Origin: Clostridia bacterium
Lineage (GTDB): Bacteria; Bacillota_A; Clostridia; Oscillospirales; CAG-272
Reading direction: 5' to 3'
NCBI GenBank assembly: GCA_017462125.1
Contig: JAFTRQ010000037.1
Coordinates: 23,343 to 87,342, forward strand
Length of the DNA: 64,000 nt
Below are positions 35,998 to 44,844 of the stretch, in pieces. The notes below the pieces were generated by a model. It was not told the DNA's origin, searched no databases, and saw only the letters and a list, made by a program, of their open reading frames with translations. Every line of letters starts with the position of its first letter. Within the stretch, counting starts at the first letter, position 1. A program made the position numbers and the translations under genes.

Positions 35998-36975
35998 ATG
36001 AAAAAGCTTTTATGTATCGCTCTTGCAGCATTGATGTGTATGTCGATGCTCGTGTTCACATCTTGTGACACAGAAAAAGATGACGGCAAGTACGTAGTAG
36101 GTATCTGTCAGTTGCTTCCTCACGAAGCTTTGGATGCAGCAACACAGGGCTTTATGGATGCTCTGAAGGAAGAACTCGGTGAAGAAAACGTTGAGTTCCT
36201 CAATGAAAACGCAGGTAATGAGATCCCCGTATGTACTACGATCATCAACAACCTCGTCAATAAGGAAGTTGACCTGATCATGGCAAATGCAACTCCCGCA
36301 CTTGCCGCTGCTGTTAACGGTACCAGCACCATTCCCGTGCTTGGCACCTCTATCACCGAATACGGTACTGCCCTTGGAATCGAAAACTTCGACGGCCTTG
36401 TTGGCGGCAATGTTTCGGGTACAAGCGACCTTGCTCCTCTTGATCAGCAGGCACAGATGATCATCGATCTGTTCCCTGAGGCTAAGACGGTTGCAATGGT
36501 TTACTGCCTTGGTGAAGCAAACTCCAAGTATCAGGTTCAGGAAGTTAAGAAGTTCCTTGAGGCAGAGGGTATCACAGTTATCGACAAGGCGTTTACCGAT
36601 TCCAATGACGTTTCCGTTGTAGCCGCCGCCGCTGCTGCAGAAGCTGACGTAATTTACATTCCCACCGATAACACAGCAGCCGGCTGTGCAGAGACAATCG
36701 GCGGTGTGATCGGCGATACACCCGTTGTCGCAGGTGAAGAGGGTATTTGCAAGGGTTGCGGTGTGGCAACTTTGACCATCAGCTACTACGATCTCGGTGT
36801 TGCTACCGGTAAGATGGCTGCAAAGATTCTGAAGGGTGAGGCTGACATCTCCGAAATGCCCATTGAATATGCGGCAACCTTTACAAAGAAATACAATAAG
36901 AATATCTGCGAGCAGCTCGGTATTGATACCGCTGATCTTGAAGCAAAGGGCTACATTGCCATCGAAGCAGAGTAA
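35998..36975 (+). CDS. ABC transporter substrate-binding lipoprotein, TrpX-like
   Basis: 325 residues. Signal peptide with lipobox FTSC (Cys23). Periplasmic-binding fold of the family often annotated as tryptophan/tyrosine ABC transport (PF04392): YVVGICQLLPHEALDAATQGF at the start, IMANATPALAAAVN and the second-domain IYIPTDNTA. It feeds the permease and ATPase encoded just downstream. Ligand is inferred from family names only. GGAG precedes the ATG. Confidence 0.88.
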   Translation: MKKLLCIALAALMCMSMLVFTSCDTEKDDGKYVVGICQLLPHEALDAATQGFMDALKEELGEENVEFLNENAGNEIPVCTTIINNLVNKEVDLIMANATPALAAAVNGTSTIPVLGTSITEYGTALGIENFDGLVGGNVSGTSDLAPLDQQAQMIIDLFPEAKTVAMVYCLGEANSKYQVQEVKKFLEAEGITVIDKAFTDSNDVSVVAAAAAAEADVIYIPTDNTAAGCAETIGGVIGDTPVVAGEEGICKGCGVATLTISYYDLGVATGKMAAKILKGEADISEMPIEYAATFTKKYNKNICEQLGIDTADLEAKGYIAIEAE

Positions 36976-37013
36976 TTCTTTCGGACTTTTAACTGAACAG
37001 AACAGATAATAAT

Positions 37014-37056
37014 TCTGCCGTTGTCGGGAGATTTCCCGGCAACGACAGATTTTTGA
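37014..37056 (+). terminator. Intercistronic (partial) terminator
   Basis: 16-base stem with one mismatch (37014-37029 and 37034-37049) followed by ATTTTTG. It sits between the binding-protein and permease genes, a common place for a leaky terminator that keeps binding protein in excess over the membrane parts. Confidence 0.75.
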
Positions 37057-37137
37057 GATTTAAAGGGGATTTGTTTTTTTACTGAAGATGGCAAATTCCG
37101 TATAGAAAGGTAGCCTTTAAAAGGGCTTGGTAGCGAT

Positions 37138-38061
37138 ATGGGAATACTTCAATGGATAAATACATTGCCCGGAGCCGGCGCGCTCGGTCTTGTCTGGGGT
37201 CTTATGGCAATCGGTTTATACATTACATATAAAATATTAGATATTGCCGATCTTACTGTGGACGGCTCTATCTGTACGGGTGCAGTGGTCTGCACCGTGC
37301 TTTTGACAAACGGTGTGAACATCTGGATTGCAATGCTTTGCGCACTTTTGGCAGGTATGCTTGCCGGTTTTGTGACGGGATTGCTTCACACCTTCTTTGG
37401 AATCCCCGCCATACTTGCAGGTATTCTGACGCAGCTGATGCTTTGGTCGGTCAATCTTTTGACCATGAGCGGAAGATCAAATGTTGCGATTACAAGATTC
37501 CAATACGCCGATAAGGTCTTGATCACCTCCGACGTAACGGACGTTTACAGAACCATTGTAATTCTTGCACTTTTCGTGGCGGCAGTGGTGGCTTTGCTTT
37601 ATTGGTTCTTCGGAACCGAGCTTGGTTCTTCACTCCGTGTGACGGGTAACAACCTTGAGATGTCGCGTGCACAGGGCATCAATACAAACTTTACAAAGGT
37701 GTTTGGTCTTGCGATTTCAAACGGTATTGTAGCACTTGCAGGAGCATTGTATGCTCAGCAGCAGGGCTCTGCAGATATCAACATGGGCCGCGGTGCGATC
37801 GTCATCGGCCTTGCGGCAATTATTATTGGCGAAGCGATGTGTCCCAAGCTGATCACCAACTTTGCTATCCGTCTGCTTTGTGTAGTGGGTGGCTCCATCA
37901 TCTACTGGTTCGTATATCAGAGCGTTGTGTTCATGGGTCTGCCCAGTGAGCTTTTAAAGATGCTGTCGGCTCTCGTAGTCGCGCTCTTCCTTGGAATCCC
38001 TTATTTGAAAAAGGTGTATTTCTCGAAAAAGAAGAAAGCCGAGGTAAAGAAAAATGCTTGA
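37138..38061 (+). CDS. ABC transporter permease, TrpY-like
   Basis: 307 residues, about eight to nine hydrophobic helices, of the BPD_transp_2 family used by branched-chain amino acid and TrpXYZ-type importers. ILDIADLTVDGSICTGA near the N-terminus and GNNLEMSRAQGINT, the coupling-helix region that contacts the ATPase, are conserved. The C-terminus is lysine-rich and cytoplasmic. The ribosome binding site is weak. It overlaps the ATPase gene by eight bases. Confidence 0.9.
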   Translation: MGILQWINTLPGAGALGLVWGLMAIGLYITYKILDIADLTVDGSICTGAVVCTVLLTNGVNIWIAMLCALLAGMLAGFVTGLLHTFFGIPAILAGILTQLMLWSVNLLTMSGRSNVAITRFQYADKVLITSDVTDVYRTIVILALFVAAVVALLYWFFGTELGSSLRVTGNNLEMSRAQGINTNFTKVFGLAISNGIVALAGALYAQQQGSADINMGRGAIVIGLAAIIIGEAMCPKLITNFAIRLLCVVGGSIIYWFVYQSVVFMGLPSELLKMLSALVVALFLGIPYLKKVYFSKKKKAEVKKNA

Positions 38062-38848
38062 GCTGAAGAATATATGTAAGACCTTCAATGCAGGAACTGT
38101 CAATGAAAAGCAAGTGTTTGACGGACTCGATCTGACTCTGAAGGAAGGCGATTTTGTGACCGTTATCGGCGGTAACGGCGCGGGTAAATCCACGATGCTG
38201 AATATCGTTGCGGGTGCGTATGCTCCCGATGACGGTACGATCACCATCGACGGTGTGGACGTAACACACCTGCCCGAATATAAGAGAGCAAAGTATATCG
38301 GCCGTGTTTTCCAGGACCCCAGAATGGGCACTGCCACCGACATGTGGGTGGAGGAAAATATGGCGGTTGCAGACAGAAGGGGCCAGAGAAGAGGCTTAAA
38401 GTGGTCGATTACCAAGAGCGACAGAGAACGGTATAAAAAGGAGCTGATTCAGCTTGATCTTGGTCTCGAAGATAGACTTTCTACCAAAATGGGTCTGCTT
38501 TCGGGAGGACAGAGACAGGCGGTCACACTGTTGATGGCGGCAATGAAAAAGCCCAAGCTGTTGCTTTTGGACGAGCATACTGCGGCACTTGACCCTAAGA
38601 CCGCCGCAAAGGTGCTTGAGATCACCGATAAGCTGATCACCGAGAATAATTTGACCGCGTTGATGGTTACACACAATATGAAGGATGCCATCGAGCACGG
38701 TAACCGCCTTATTATGATGAACGCAGGTAAGATCATCATTGACGTGAGCGGTGAAGAAAAGAAAAAGCTGACGGTTGAGACGCTTCTTGCCGCATTCACA
38801 AAGGCGAGCGGCGCAGAATTCGCAAGCGACAGAGCGCTTTTGAGTTGA
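38054..38848 (+). CDS. ABC transporter ATP-binding protein, TrpZ-like
   Basis: 264 residues. Walker A GGNGAGKST (about residue 38), Q-loop in GRVFQDPRMG, signature LSGGQRQA (about 147-154), Walker B LLLLDEHTAALD and switch His in VTHNMKDA. It powers the permease it overlaps. Glu of Walker B is present, so the ATPase should be active. Confidence 0.95.
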   Translation: MLELKNICKTFNAGTVNEKQVFDGLDLTLKEGDFVTVIGGNGAGKSTMLNIVAGAYAPDDGTITIDGVDVTHLPEYKRAKYIGRVFQDPRMGTATDMWVEENMAVADRRGQRRGLKWSITKSDRERYKKELIQLDLGLEDRLSTKMGLLSGGQRQAVTLLMAAMKKPKLLLLDEHTAALDPKTAAKVLEITDKLITENNLTALMVTHNMKDAIEHGNRLIMMNAGKIIIDVSGEEKKKLTVETLLAAFTKASGAEFASDRALLS

Positions 38849-38864
38849 TCAATATGTATTTTGA

Positions 38865-38901
38865 GGGTGAGAAAACCGTTAGCGGTTTTCTCACCCCTTT
38901 T
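38865..38901 (+). terminator. Terminator of the ABC transporter operon
   Basis: Perfect 14-base stem GGGTGAGAAAACCG/CGGTTTTCTCACCC with a TTAG loop, followed by CTTTTG. Confidence 0.8.
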
Positions 38902-38917
38902 GTGTTGTTTAAATTTT

Positions 38918-39140
38918 GATTTGTAGGGGAGATGCGATGCGGGGCTCTGCCCCTGCACCCCGCTTAAGACCTTTTTGAAAAAAGGTCTTAAGAATCCCAA
39001 AAACTTTCAAAAAATGGCTATTATGTATCCATTTTATCCTTTTCAACCACGAATTTTGTGAAAAATTCGTGGTTCATTGAAAGTTTTGGTCGAGCTTTTT
39101 CAAAAGCTCGCCGCCGGAGGCACGCGTCCCCATAAATTGC
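38918..39140. repeat. Composite repeat: two variable-arm elements facing each other (copies 10 and 11)
   Basis: The left element starts with GATTTGTAGGGGAGATGCGA, has a GGGG/CCCC hairpin and the palindrome 38963-38992 (CTTAAGACCTTTTT arms). The right element, inverted, ends with the complement of the same start (CGTCCCCATAAATTGC), a GCCGCCGGAGGC segment and the palindrome 39091-39110 (CGAGCTTTT arms). Between them lie AAAAACTTTCAAAAA, a unique core and a CCACGAATTTT/AAAATTCGTGG hairpin. Bases 38983-39087 recur, inverted, at 63897-64000. No gene in 38902-39170. Confidence 0.85.
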
Positions 39141-39170
39141 AATTTAAAGATAACACCTCTTCAAAAATCG

Positions 39171-40211
39171 TCAGTTGACATCCGAATTACCGCCAAATCC
39201 CTTAATGCACAACGCGACAATGGGACCTATAAAAATACCCGAAAGTCCTAAAAACCTGATGCCGAGATAAACCGACGCTAACGTTGCCAAGGGATGCAGA
39301 CCGATGCTGTTGCCCACGATCCTCGGTTCTGTCAGCTGACGCAGGATCAGAACAACTCCGTATAGGATCAGAAGTCCCGTGCCCATCTTGGCATCTCCTG
39401 TCGTGAAGGCTAGGATAGACCATGGGATCAGTACCGTTCCCGTGCCCAAAATGGGTAAAACGTCCACAACGGCGATGATCAAGCTCATCAGGAGCGCATA
39501 ATTCGTTCCAAGGAGTGTGAGCCCTAAAAAGACCTCTGCAAAGGTCAAGAGCATCAAAAGCAAATAGGCTTTGAGGTAACCCGTCAGTGTGCGGGCTGCT
39601 TTTTCTTTCAAGGTGGGAAGCTTTTCTTGCCATCGGTCGGGGAGCAAGGAAGTAAAATAGCCGCCGATGCGCTCTCGATCTGCGGAAAAATAGAAGGAGG
39701 AAATGAGAAAAACCGCAGTGAAAAGAAGTGTCTCGGGAATCTTTGCGGCTACGTTCATCGCCATTGAGGACAGTCGGGAGGTCAGCGACGATAGCAGGGA
39801 GCTTAGCGCGTCGGTCAGTAAGCGATCAACGTCAAGCCCGAGCTCTTGCAGACTCTCCGAGCTCAATGCTTTTTGAAGAATGCTGAAGCGGTTGCCCAAA
39901 CGAGCGAATTTTTCTGCCAGCTGCTCGATCGTGAGACGAATACTGTCAGGATCAGCTGACAGGCGGTCCAAAAGATCGCCTATCTCCTCGATCAGCCTCG
40001 CTCCTGCAAAATACAGAAGTGAAACGATTGCAAAAAAGAAGAGCAGCACCAACGCGGCAGAGGCGGGCTTTTTGGGTATTTTGCATCGCTTGGAAAGAAA
40101 ATCGGCAATGGGAGAAATGAGCGAGGAAAACAGCAGGGCTAGCAAAAAGGGAAGTATCGCGCTCATAGCGTGTCTGAAAATAAGCCATGCGAGTGCCGCA
40201 AGTCCTGCCAC
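39171..40211 (-). CDS. AI-2E family transporter-like membrane protein
   Basis: 346 residues from a GTG at 40211; at least seven hydrophobic helices. The family signature block (LLGTNYALLMSLIIAVVDVLPILGTG and the ending GIRFLGLSGIFIGPIVAL) is intact. Family members include the autoinducer-2 exporter-like TqsA and sporulation-associated YtvI; function here is unknown. In-frame upstream codons spell LTDNEYRRAANLTVIV, which look coding, but no ATG, GTG or TTG precedes them. A good AAGGGAG lies about 60-70 bases upstream of the GTG, so the true start or an indel there is uncertain. Confidence 0.85.
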   Translation of the reverse strand: MAGLAALAWLIFRHAMSAILPFLLALLFSSLISPIADFLSKRCKIPKKPASAALVLLFFFAIVSLLYFAGARLIEEIGDLLDRLSADPDSIRLTIEQLAEKFARLGNRFSILQKALSSESLQELGLDVDRLLTDALSSLLSSLTSRLSSMAMNVAAKIPETLLFTAVFLISSFYFSADRERIGGYFTSLLPDRWQEKLPTLKEKAARTLTGYLKAYLLLMLLTFAEVFLGLTLLGTNYALLMSLIIAVVDVLPILGTGTVLIPWSILAFTTGDAKMGTGLLILYGVVLILRQLTEPRIVGNSIGLHPLATLASVYLGIRFLGLSGIFIGPIVALCIKGFGGNSDVN

Positions 40212-40329
40212 AATGACGGTAAGATTCGCCGCCCGTCTGTATTCGTTGTCCGTAAGATCATCTCCCTTCGCTTTTTATATACATTGTATGAGCTTTTGCG
40301 TAAATAATATGTCCGTGCGCAATTTATTC

Positions 40330-40358
40330 TTGACAATTCGGCGTTGCGGTGATACAAT
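40330..40358 (+). promoter_or_regulatory. Sigma-A promoter of the prolyl isomerase gene
   Basis: TTGACA, a 17-base spacer and TACAAT. Confidence 0.82.
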
Positions 40359-40392
40359 AATATTAGATTTTTTGAGAAAGGATTTTTTATTT

Positions 40393-41106
40393 ATGAAAAA
40401 AACAGCAAAAATCATTGTTTGTATTCTTGCGGCACTGATGGCTCTTTGCCTTGTTGCCTGCGATAAGCCTACGGGTAACGCGGCGTACGATCCCTCTGCT
40501 ACGGGTGAGGGCATCAGCGTTCGTATGAGTAAGGTCAAGGAAGAAATCGATTCTATGTCCGTCAGCGATTTCGAGCCCTCGGATCAGAAGAGCGATTACG
40601 TGCTCATCAAGGTGAAGGATTACGGCGAGATCGTCATCGTTCTTCGCGGCGACGTTGCGCCCGAAACCGTTGCAAACTTTAAGAGCTTGGTTGCGAACGA
40701 TTTTTATACCGGTACCGTGTTCCACAGAGTAATTGAAAACTTTATGATACAGGGTGGCGGATACACCTTGTTTGACGGTGATTTCCGTGAGAAGCCTGCT
40801 GATGAGATCGTAGGCGAATTCACAAATAACGGCCACATCAACAACCTGACGCACGTTCGCGGTGTGATCTCTATGGCAAGAGTGGGCGGTATGAATGACA
40901 GCGCGTCCTCGCAGTTCTTTATCGTGCACCAGACTACCGACAGCACAAGAAATCTCAACGGTGAATATGCAACCTTCGGTTACGTTCTGGCAGGTATGGA
41001 CGTGGTAGATGCCATTGCTACCTGCGAGGTGGAGGGAAGCGCACAGTCTCCCAATCCCGTTGTGGATATAGTCATTGAGTCCATCACCTTTGTTCAGCCC
41101 AAATGA
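40393..41106 (+). CDS. Cyclophilin-type peptidyl-prolyl isomerase lipoprotein
   Basis: 237 residues from the ATG at 40393 (AAAGGA upstream); the frame is open further upstream but that part is not coding. Signal peptide and lipobox CLVAC put the protein on the outer face of the membrane. Residues about 80-237 are a cyclophilin domain: VAPETVANFKSLV, FHRVIENFMIQGGG with the catalytic arginine, ISMARVG, SSQFFIVH and the closing VIESITF. It probably helps fold exported proteins. The stop overlaps the nnrD start by four bases. Confidence 0.93.
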   Translation: MKKTAKIIVCILAALMALCLVACDKPTGNAAYDPSATGEGISVRMSKVKEEIDSMSVSDFEPSDQKSDYVLIKVKDYGEIVIVLRGDVAPETVANFKSLVANDFYTGTVFHRVIENFMIQGGGYTLFDGDFREKPADEIVGEFTNNGHINNLTHVRGVISMARVGGMNDSASSQFFIVHQTTDSTRNLNGEYATFGYVLAGMDVVDAIATCEVEGSAQSPNPVVDIVIESITFVQPK

Positions 41107-42026
41107 CGGAAGCATCTTATCTTGCAGTCAGCAAGGATGATATTGCTCTGCGGTTCGGAAAATTGCCTCCCCGTACCCATAAAGGGGCGAGAGGCAGACT
41201 TCTTGTGGTCTGCGGTTCTTATGACCCTTGCGGGCTTTCTATGAGCGGCGCGGCTTATTTCGCGGCAAGCGCGGCATACCGCATAGGTGCGGGAATTGTT
41301 GAAATCTTCACGCCGAGGGAGAATTATCCCGCGTTAGCCTCTCTTGTTCCCGAAGCGGTCTTTTCGCTGTATGGGCACGATGAATCCGAGAGCGCGGTGA
41401 TATCCCGCCTGAAGGAGGCGGTCAAACACTCAACCGCAGTAGTGCTTGGTTGCGGACTCGGAAAAAGCGAGATGTCAAAAACGCTTGTAAAAGCTACGCT
41501 TGAAGCAGTGGAATGTCCTCTGCTGATCGATGCGGACGGCTTGAATATTCTTTCCGAGGATGAATCCCTTTGGAATATTCTCAGTAAGGTGCAGAGAAGA
41601 AGGACTGTCATCACCCCACACCCCGGAGAGATGAGCAGACTTGGCGGCTATCCGATCGCGAATATTCTGATGGATCCTGTCGCTGTCGCGGTAGAGTATG
41701 CAAAAAAGCGAGAAATTGTATGTCTTTTAAAGGATCACGAGACCGTGATCACCGATGGAGAAATAGTCTATCTGAATCACAGCGGAAATCCCGGAATGGC
41801 AAAGGCAGGGATGGGAGATCTGCTCTCGGGTATTATCGGTGCACTTCTTTCCTGGGAGGTGCAGTCAGGATACGAAGATGCTCTGCTTTGCACAGCCATA
41901 GGAGCCTATCTCCACGGACTTGCAGGGGATATTGCCGTGCGTGAGATCAATGAGCATGCTCTGATGACAAGTGATCTTTTGCCCAAAATAGGCAATGCAA
42001 TCGCGACTGCTTCTGGGCAATATTGA
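41103..42026 (+). CDS. nnrD: ADP-dependent NAD(P)H-hydrate dehydratase
   Basis: 307 residues, the ribokinase-like dehydratase domain alone; the NAD(P)HX epimerase domain found fused in many bacteria is absent. It repairs hydrated NADH/NADPH. Signatures: GARGRLLVVCGS near the start, VLGCGLGKSE, ITPHPGEMSRL and GNPGMAKAGMGDLLSG with the catalytic aspartate. Translationally coupled to the prolyl isomerase gene by the ATGA overlap. Confidence 0.93.
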   Translation: MTEASYLAVSKDDIALRFGKLPPRTHKGARGRLLVVCGSYDPCGLSMSGAAYFAASAAYRIGAGIVEIFTPRENYPALASLVPEAVFSLYGHDESESAVISRLKEAVKHSTAVVLGCGLGKSEMSKTLVKATLEAVECPLLIDADGLNILSEDESLWNILSKVQRRRTVITPHPGEMSRLGGYPIANILMDPVAVAVEYAKKREIVCLLKDHETVITDGEIVYLNHSGNPGMAKAGMGDLLSGIIGALLSWEVQSGYEDALLCTAIGAYLHGLAGDIAVREINEHALMTSDLLPKIGNAIATASGQY

Positions 42027-42063
42027 CAAATTTTAAAAAATGCAAAAAAATTCAAAAAAACTA

Positions 42064-42092
42064 TTGCATTTATGAAAAAAATGTGGTATTAT
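42064..42092 (+). promoter_or_regulatory. Sigma-A promoter of rpsT
   Basis: TTGCAT, a 17-base spacer and TATTAT. The leader of about 80 bases contains a CCCTC-TCAGACG-GAGGG hairpin, a possible site for autoregulation. Confidence 0.7.
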
Positions 42093-42181
42093 ATATGAGT
42101 ATGCGGCGGCAGGCCTGATGTACCCTCTCAGACGGAGGGCGGCCGTGCATTATGTAAAAAATTTACATGGAGGTTGAGAAA

Positions 42182-42448
42182 ATGCCGAACATTAAATCCG
42201 CAAAGAAGCGCGTACTGGTTACAAAGAAGAAGACTCTTCAGAACAAGATGTTCAAGTCTGCAATGAAGACAGAGATCAAGAAGTACTACGCTGCAGTTGC
42301 ATCCGGTGATGTAGCAAGCGCACAGGCTGCTTACAAGTCTGCTGCAAAGAAGATCGACGTTGCCGCATCCAAGGGCATTATCCACAAGAACGCCGCTGCT
42401 CACAAGAAGAGCCAGTTCACAAAGGCGCTCAACGGAATGCAGAAGTAA
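42182..42448 (+). CDS. rpsT: 30S ribosomal protein S20
   Basis: 88 residues from the ATG at 42182, preceded by GGAGG; an in-frame ATG 15 bases upstream overlaps that site and is rejected. Lysine- and alanine-rich three-helix protein binding 16S rRNA. The start MPNIKSAKKRV is diagnostic. Monocistronic. Confidence 0.97.
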   Translation: MPNIKSAKKRVLVTKKKTLQNKMFKSAMKTEIKKYYAAVASGDVASAQAAYKSAAKKIDVAASKGIIHKNAAAHKKSQFTKALNGMQK

Positions 42449-42504
42449 TTCTACAAAGCACAAACGAATACCGCGCCGTCTTAACCCAACGGTGGCGATA
42501 GCAT

Positions 42505-42553
42505 AAATAGAGGTATGCAAGGGCACTCACCCCTCCATACCTCTATTTATTTT
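42505..42553 (+). terminator. Terminator of rpsT
   Basis: Perfect 13-base stem AAATAGAGGTATG/CATACCTCTATTT (42505-42517, 42536-42548) followed by ATTTTAT. Confidence 0.8.
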
Positions 42554-42577
42554 ATAGTTGATGTGTTCAGATTTTGA

Positions 42578-42650
42578 TTTATAGGGGAGACGCAATGCCT
42601 CCGACGGCACACTTTTTTGAAAAAAGTGTGTCAAAAAACTTCAATAAGGA
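42578..42650. repeat. Variable-arm palindrome, copy 12
   Basis: Starts with GATTTATAGGGGAGACGCAA, as at 38918 and 63836, then CCTCCGACGGCA and the palindrome CACACTTTTTT/AAAAAAGTGTG (42608-42630), then CAAAAAACTTC. Bases 42651-42855 hold no gene or motif that I can support beyond a short GTAGCCATTTT echo of the repeat core. Confidence 0.8.
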
Positions 42651-42855
42651 AAGATGGAGAAGTAGCCATTTTAGGTTTTGAAATGGTGAAAAATTTAATC
42701 TAGCCCCACTGCTATCGTGTTCCGAGTTTCTTGCGAACTCTTTTGTGTAAAATAAACTTGCGATACGATAGAAGATAAGTTTTGGATCAAATCAATACGG
42801 CTTTAAAGGACAACATTGGCACCATTTCGACCTTTTTTGAGGAAAGTTTTTTGCC

Positions 42856-42881
42856 GCAACCTTTTTTTCAAAAAAGGTTGC
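42856..42881. repeat. Variable-arm palindrome, copy 13
   Basis: Arms GCAACCTTTTTT/AAAAAAGGTTGC around a two-base centre. A TTTTTGAGGAAAG segment lies just upstream. Confidence 0.75.
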
Positions 42882-42957
42882 AAACGCGTTCCCTATAAAC
42901 TATATCAACCGCCAAAGAATTGTCGAAAACATTTTTGCATATTTCTGCCAAAAGCCC

Positions 42958-42986
42958 TTGCAAAAAAGCGAAAGATATGCTATAAT
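42958..42986 (+). promoter_or_regulatory. Sigma-A promoter of darA
   Basis: TTGCAA, a 17-base spacer and TATAAT, 45 bases before the ATG at 43032. Confidence 0.8.
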
Positions 42987-43031
42987 AAAAGTGAAAAGAA
43001 TGAAATCCTATGTGAAAAGAGGTACCGAAAT

Positions 43032-43361
43032 ATGAAAATGATCACTGCAATCGTAAACTATAAGGATACCAACAGAGTTTGCCAAAAATTGACCGAAAAG
43101 GGATTTGAGCACACCCGCCTTGCTACCACGGGCGGCTTTTTGCGCGCAGGAAACACCACCGTGCTGATGGGCGTTGAGGATGCAAGACTTGACGAGGCTC
43201 TTGATATTATCCACAACAACTGTAAGAGAAGAAAAGAGGCTGTTCCCGAGATGCCTCCCGCAGAAATGCCCGCAGGAATCTACAATCAGTTTCCCTCCGA
43301 GGTAATGGTAGGCGGCGCAATCGTCTTCGTTACCGAAGTACAGAGATTTGAGAAGTATTGA
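43032..43361 (+). CDS. darA: Cyclic di-AMP receptor DarA (PII-like, PstA)
   Basis: 109 residues from the ATG at 43032 (AAAGAGG upstream). PII-like ferredoxin fold trimer that binds c-di-AMP. ATTGGFLRAGNTTVLMGVED (around residues 36-55) and the ending VGGAIVFV...RFEKY are diagnostic. The downstream output in Firmicutes is not fully known. It implies that a diadenylate cyclase exists elsewhere in the genome. Monocistronic. Confidence 0.93.
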   Translation: MKMITAIVNYKDTNRVCQKLTEKGFEHTRLATTGGFLRAGNTTVLMGVEDARLDEALDIIHNNCKRRKEAVPEMPPAEMPAGIYNQFPSEVMVGGAIVFVTEVQRFEKY

Positions 43362-43381
43362 TAAATCATACATAATGGAAC

Positions 43382-43409
43382 AAAAAATCCGCCCTTTGGC
43401 GGATTTTTT
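43382..43409. terminator. Terminator of darA
   Basis: AAAAAATCCGCC-CTTT-GGCGGATTTTTT, a perfect 12-base stem ending in T residues; symmetric, so it can act on both strands. Confidence 0.88.
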
Positions 43410-43567
43410 GTTCTTATTATTTCGCCCAAAGAATTCCATAGTTCTTGTGGCTACGAAGCACCTCAAATAAATATTCGATCCGGATCTGCGCTTATTATAA
43501 CATAGGTGAAGCTATATTACAATAACTTGTTTTTCGAGCACAATGCAACCTGCGGTTGAGAATATAT

Positions 43568-43609
43568 AAAAAATACAGGCGTGCCGATTTTTCATAGGCA
43601 CGCCTGTAT
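43568..43609 (-). terminator. Terminator of prfB
   Basis: On the minus strand, 13-base stem ATACAGGCGTGCC/GGCACGCCTGTAT followed by six T. It begins six bases after the prfB stop. The spacer 43410-43567 shows nothing else that I recognise. Confidence 0.88.
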
Positions 43610-43615
43610 CTTGTA

Positions 43616-44725
43616 TTACTTATTCGCATTCATTTTCAGATAAGCGTTGATGAAGCCATCGATGTTACCGTCCATAACCGATTGGATGTTGCCGTCCTCA
43701 TAGCCTGTTCTGGTGTCCTTTGCCAGGGTGTAGGGCATAAAGACGTAGGAGCGGATCTGTGCGCCCCACTCGATATTGGTCTTGTTACCCTGAATTTCTT
43801 CAATGGTGTCAAGACGCTCACGGAGCTTGATCTCCATCAGCTTTGCCTTCAGCATTTTTAAGGCGGTCTCCTTGTTCTGAAGCTGGCTTCTTTCGGTCTG
43901 ACAACCTACAACGATGCCTGTGGGCTTGTGTACGATACGGATAGCAGAGTCGGTCTTGTTGATGTGCTGACCGCCCGCACCGGAGGAACGGTGAGCGGTG
44001 ATTTCAAGGTCCTCGTCACGAAGAACAACTGCATCGACGTTCTCAAATTCGGGCATTACCTCGATGGACGCGAAGGAGGTCTGACGTCTGCCTGCGGCAT
44101 CGAAGGGAGAAACGCGCACAAGACGGTGTACGCCGTTTTCACTCTTGAGATATCCGTATGCATTGATGCCCTCAACGGTAATTGTTGCGGACTTGATTCC
44201 CGCAGCGTCGCCGTCAAGCCAATCAACGAGCTTGACCTTGAAGCCTGCCTTTTCGGCGTATCTGGTGATCATTCTGTAGAGCATCTGCGCCCAATCCTGC
44301 GCCTCTGTTCCGCCCGCGCCGGGATGGAAAGAAACGATGGCGTTATTTCTGTCGTATTCCTCGCAAAGAAGGACGGAAATTCTTTCCTTTTCAGCAGTTG
44401 CCTCGATCTCGGCAAGCTCGCTTTCAACCTCTTCCACAAAGCTGTCGTCGTTTTCGTCGATTGCCATTTCAGCCAATGCAATGGTGTCCTCCAAGCGTGC
44501 GCAGAGCTTTTCGTAATCGTCGATGGTATCCTGTGCCTGCTTGATCTCCTGGGTGATCTTGTTTGCCTGATCGGGGTTGTTCCAGAAATTGGGGTCAAGT
44601 GTCTGCGCGCCAAGCTCTGCGGCCTTCGCCTTCAGGTCAACTATGCGGAGTGCATTGCCCAGCTCCTTGATGTCACCGCGCATATCTATCAGCTTTCTTT
44701 TTGCTTCTTCAAGTGCTATAATCAT
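43616..44725 (-). CDS. prfB: Peptide chain release factor 2
   Basis: 369 residues. It reads UGA and UAA stop codons. The anticodon-like and catalytic parts are intact; the GGQ motif is in RSSGAGGQHINKTDSA. The whole protein lies in one frame: where many bacteria have the programmed frameshift CTT TGA C, this gene reads GTT GAC (the VDLKAK segment near residue 29), so the autoregulatory +1 shift has been lost. GGAG lies upstream of the ATG. Confidence 0.96.
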   Translation of the reverse strand: MIIALEEAKRKLIDMRGDIKELGNALRIVDLKAKAAELGAQTLDPNFWNNPDQANKITQEIKQAQDTIDDYEKLCARLEDTIALAEMAIDENDDSFVEEVESELAEIEATAEKERISVLLCEEYDRNNAIVSFHPGAGGTEAQDWAQMLYRMITRYAEKAGFKVKLVDWLDGDAAGIKSATITVEGINAYGYLKSENGVHRLVRVSPFDAAGRRQTSFASIEVMPEFENVDAVVLRDEDLEITAHRSSGAGGQHINKTDSAIRIVHKPTGIVVGCQTERSQLQNKETALKMLKAKLMEIKLRERLDTIEEIQGNKTNIEWGAQIRSYVFMPYTLAKDTRTGYEDGNIQSVMDGNIDGFINAYLKMNANK

Positions 44726-44844
44726 TTTAATTTATCTCCATTCTGTAATGTTTATTGATTGAATCCGATTTTTCTGTGGGGATAAATCGCTAAATATTGA
44801 GCTTCATTTTTCAAAATTCCTTATTACATAATTTTTCAGGATAT

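Noticed and set aside
43616..44725. Programmed frameshift in prfB
   Set aside because: The frame is continuous through the usual shift site.
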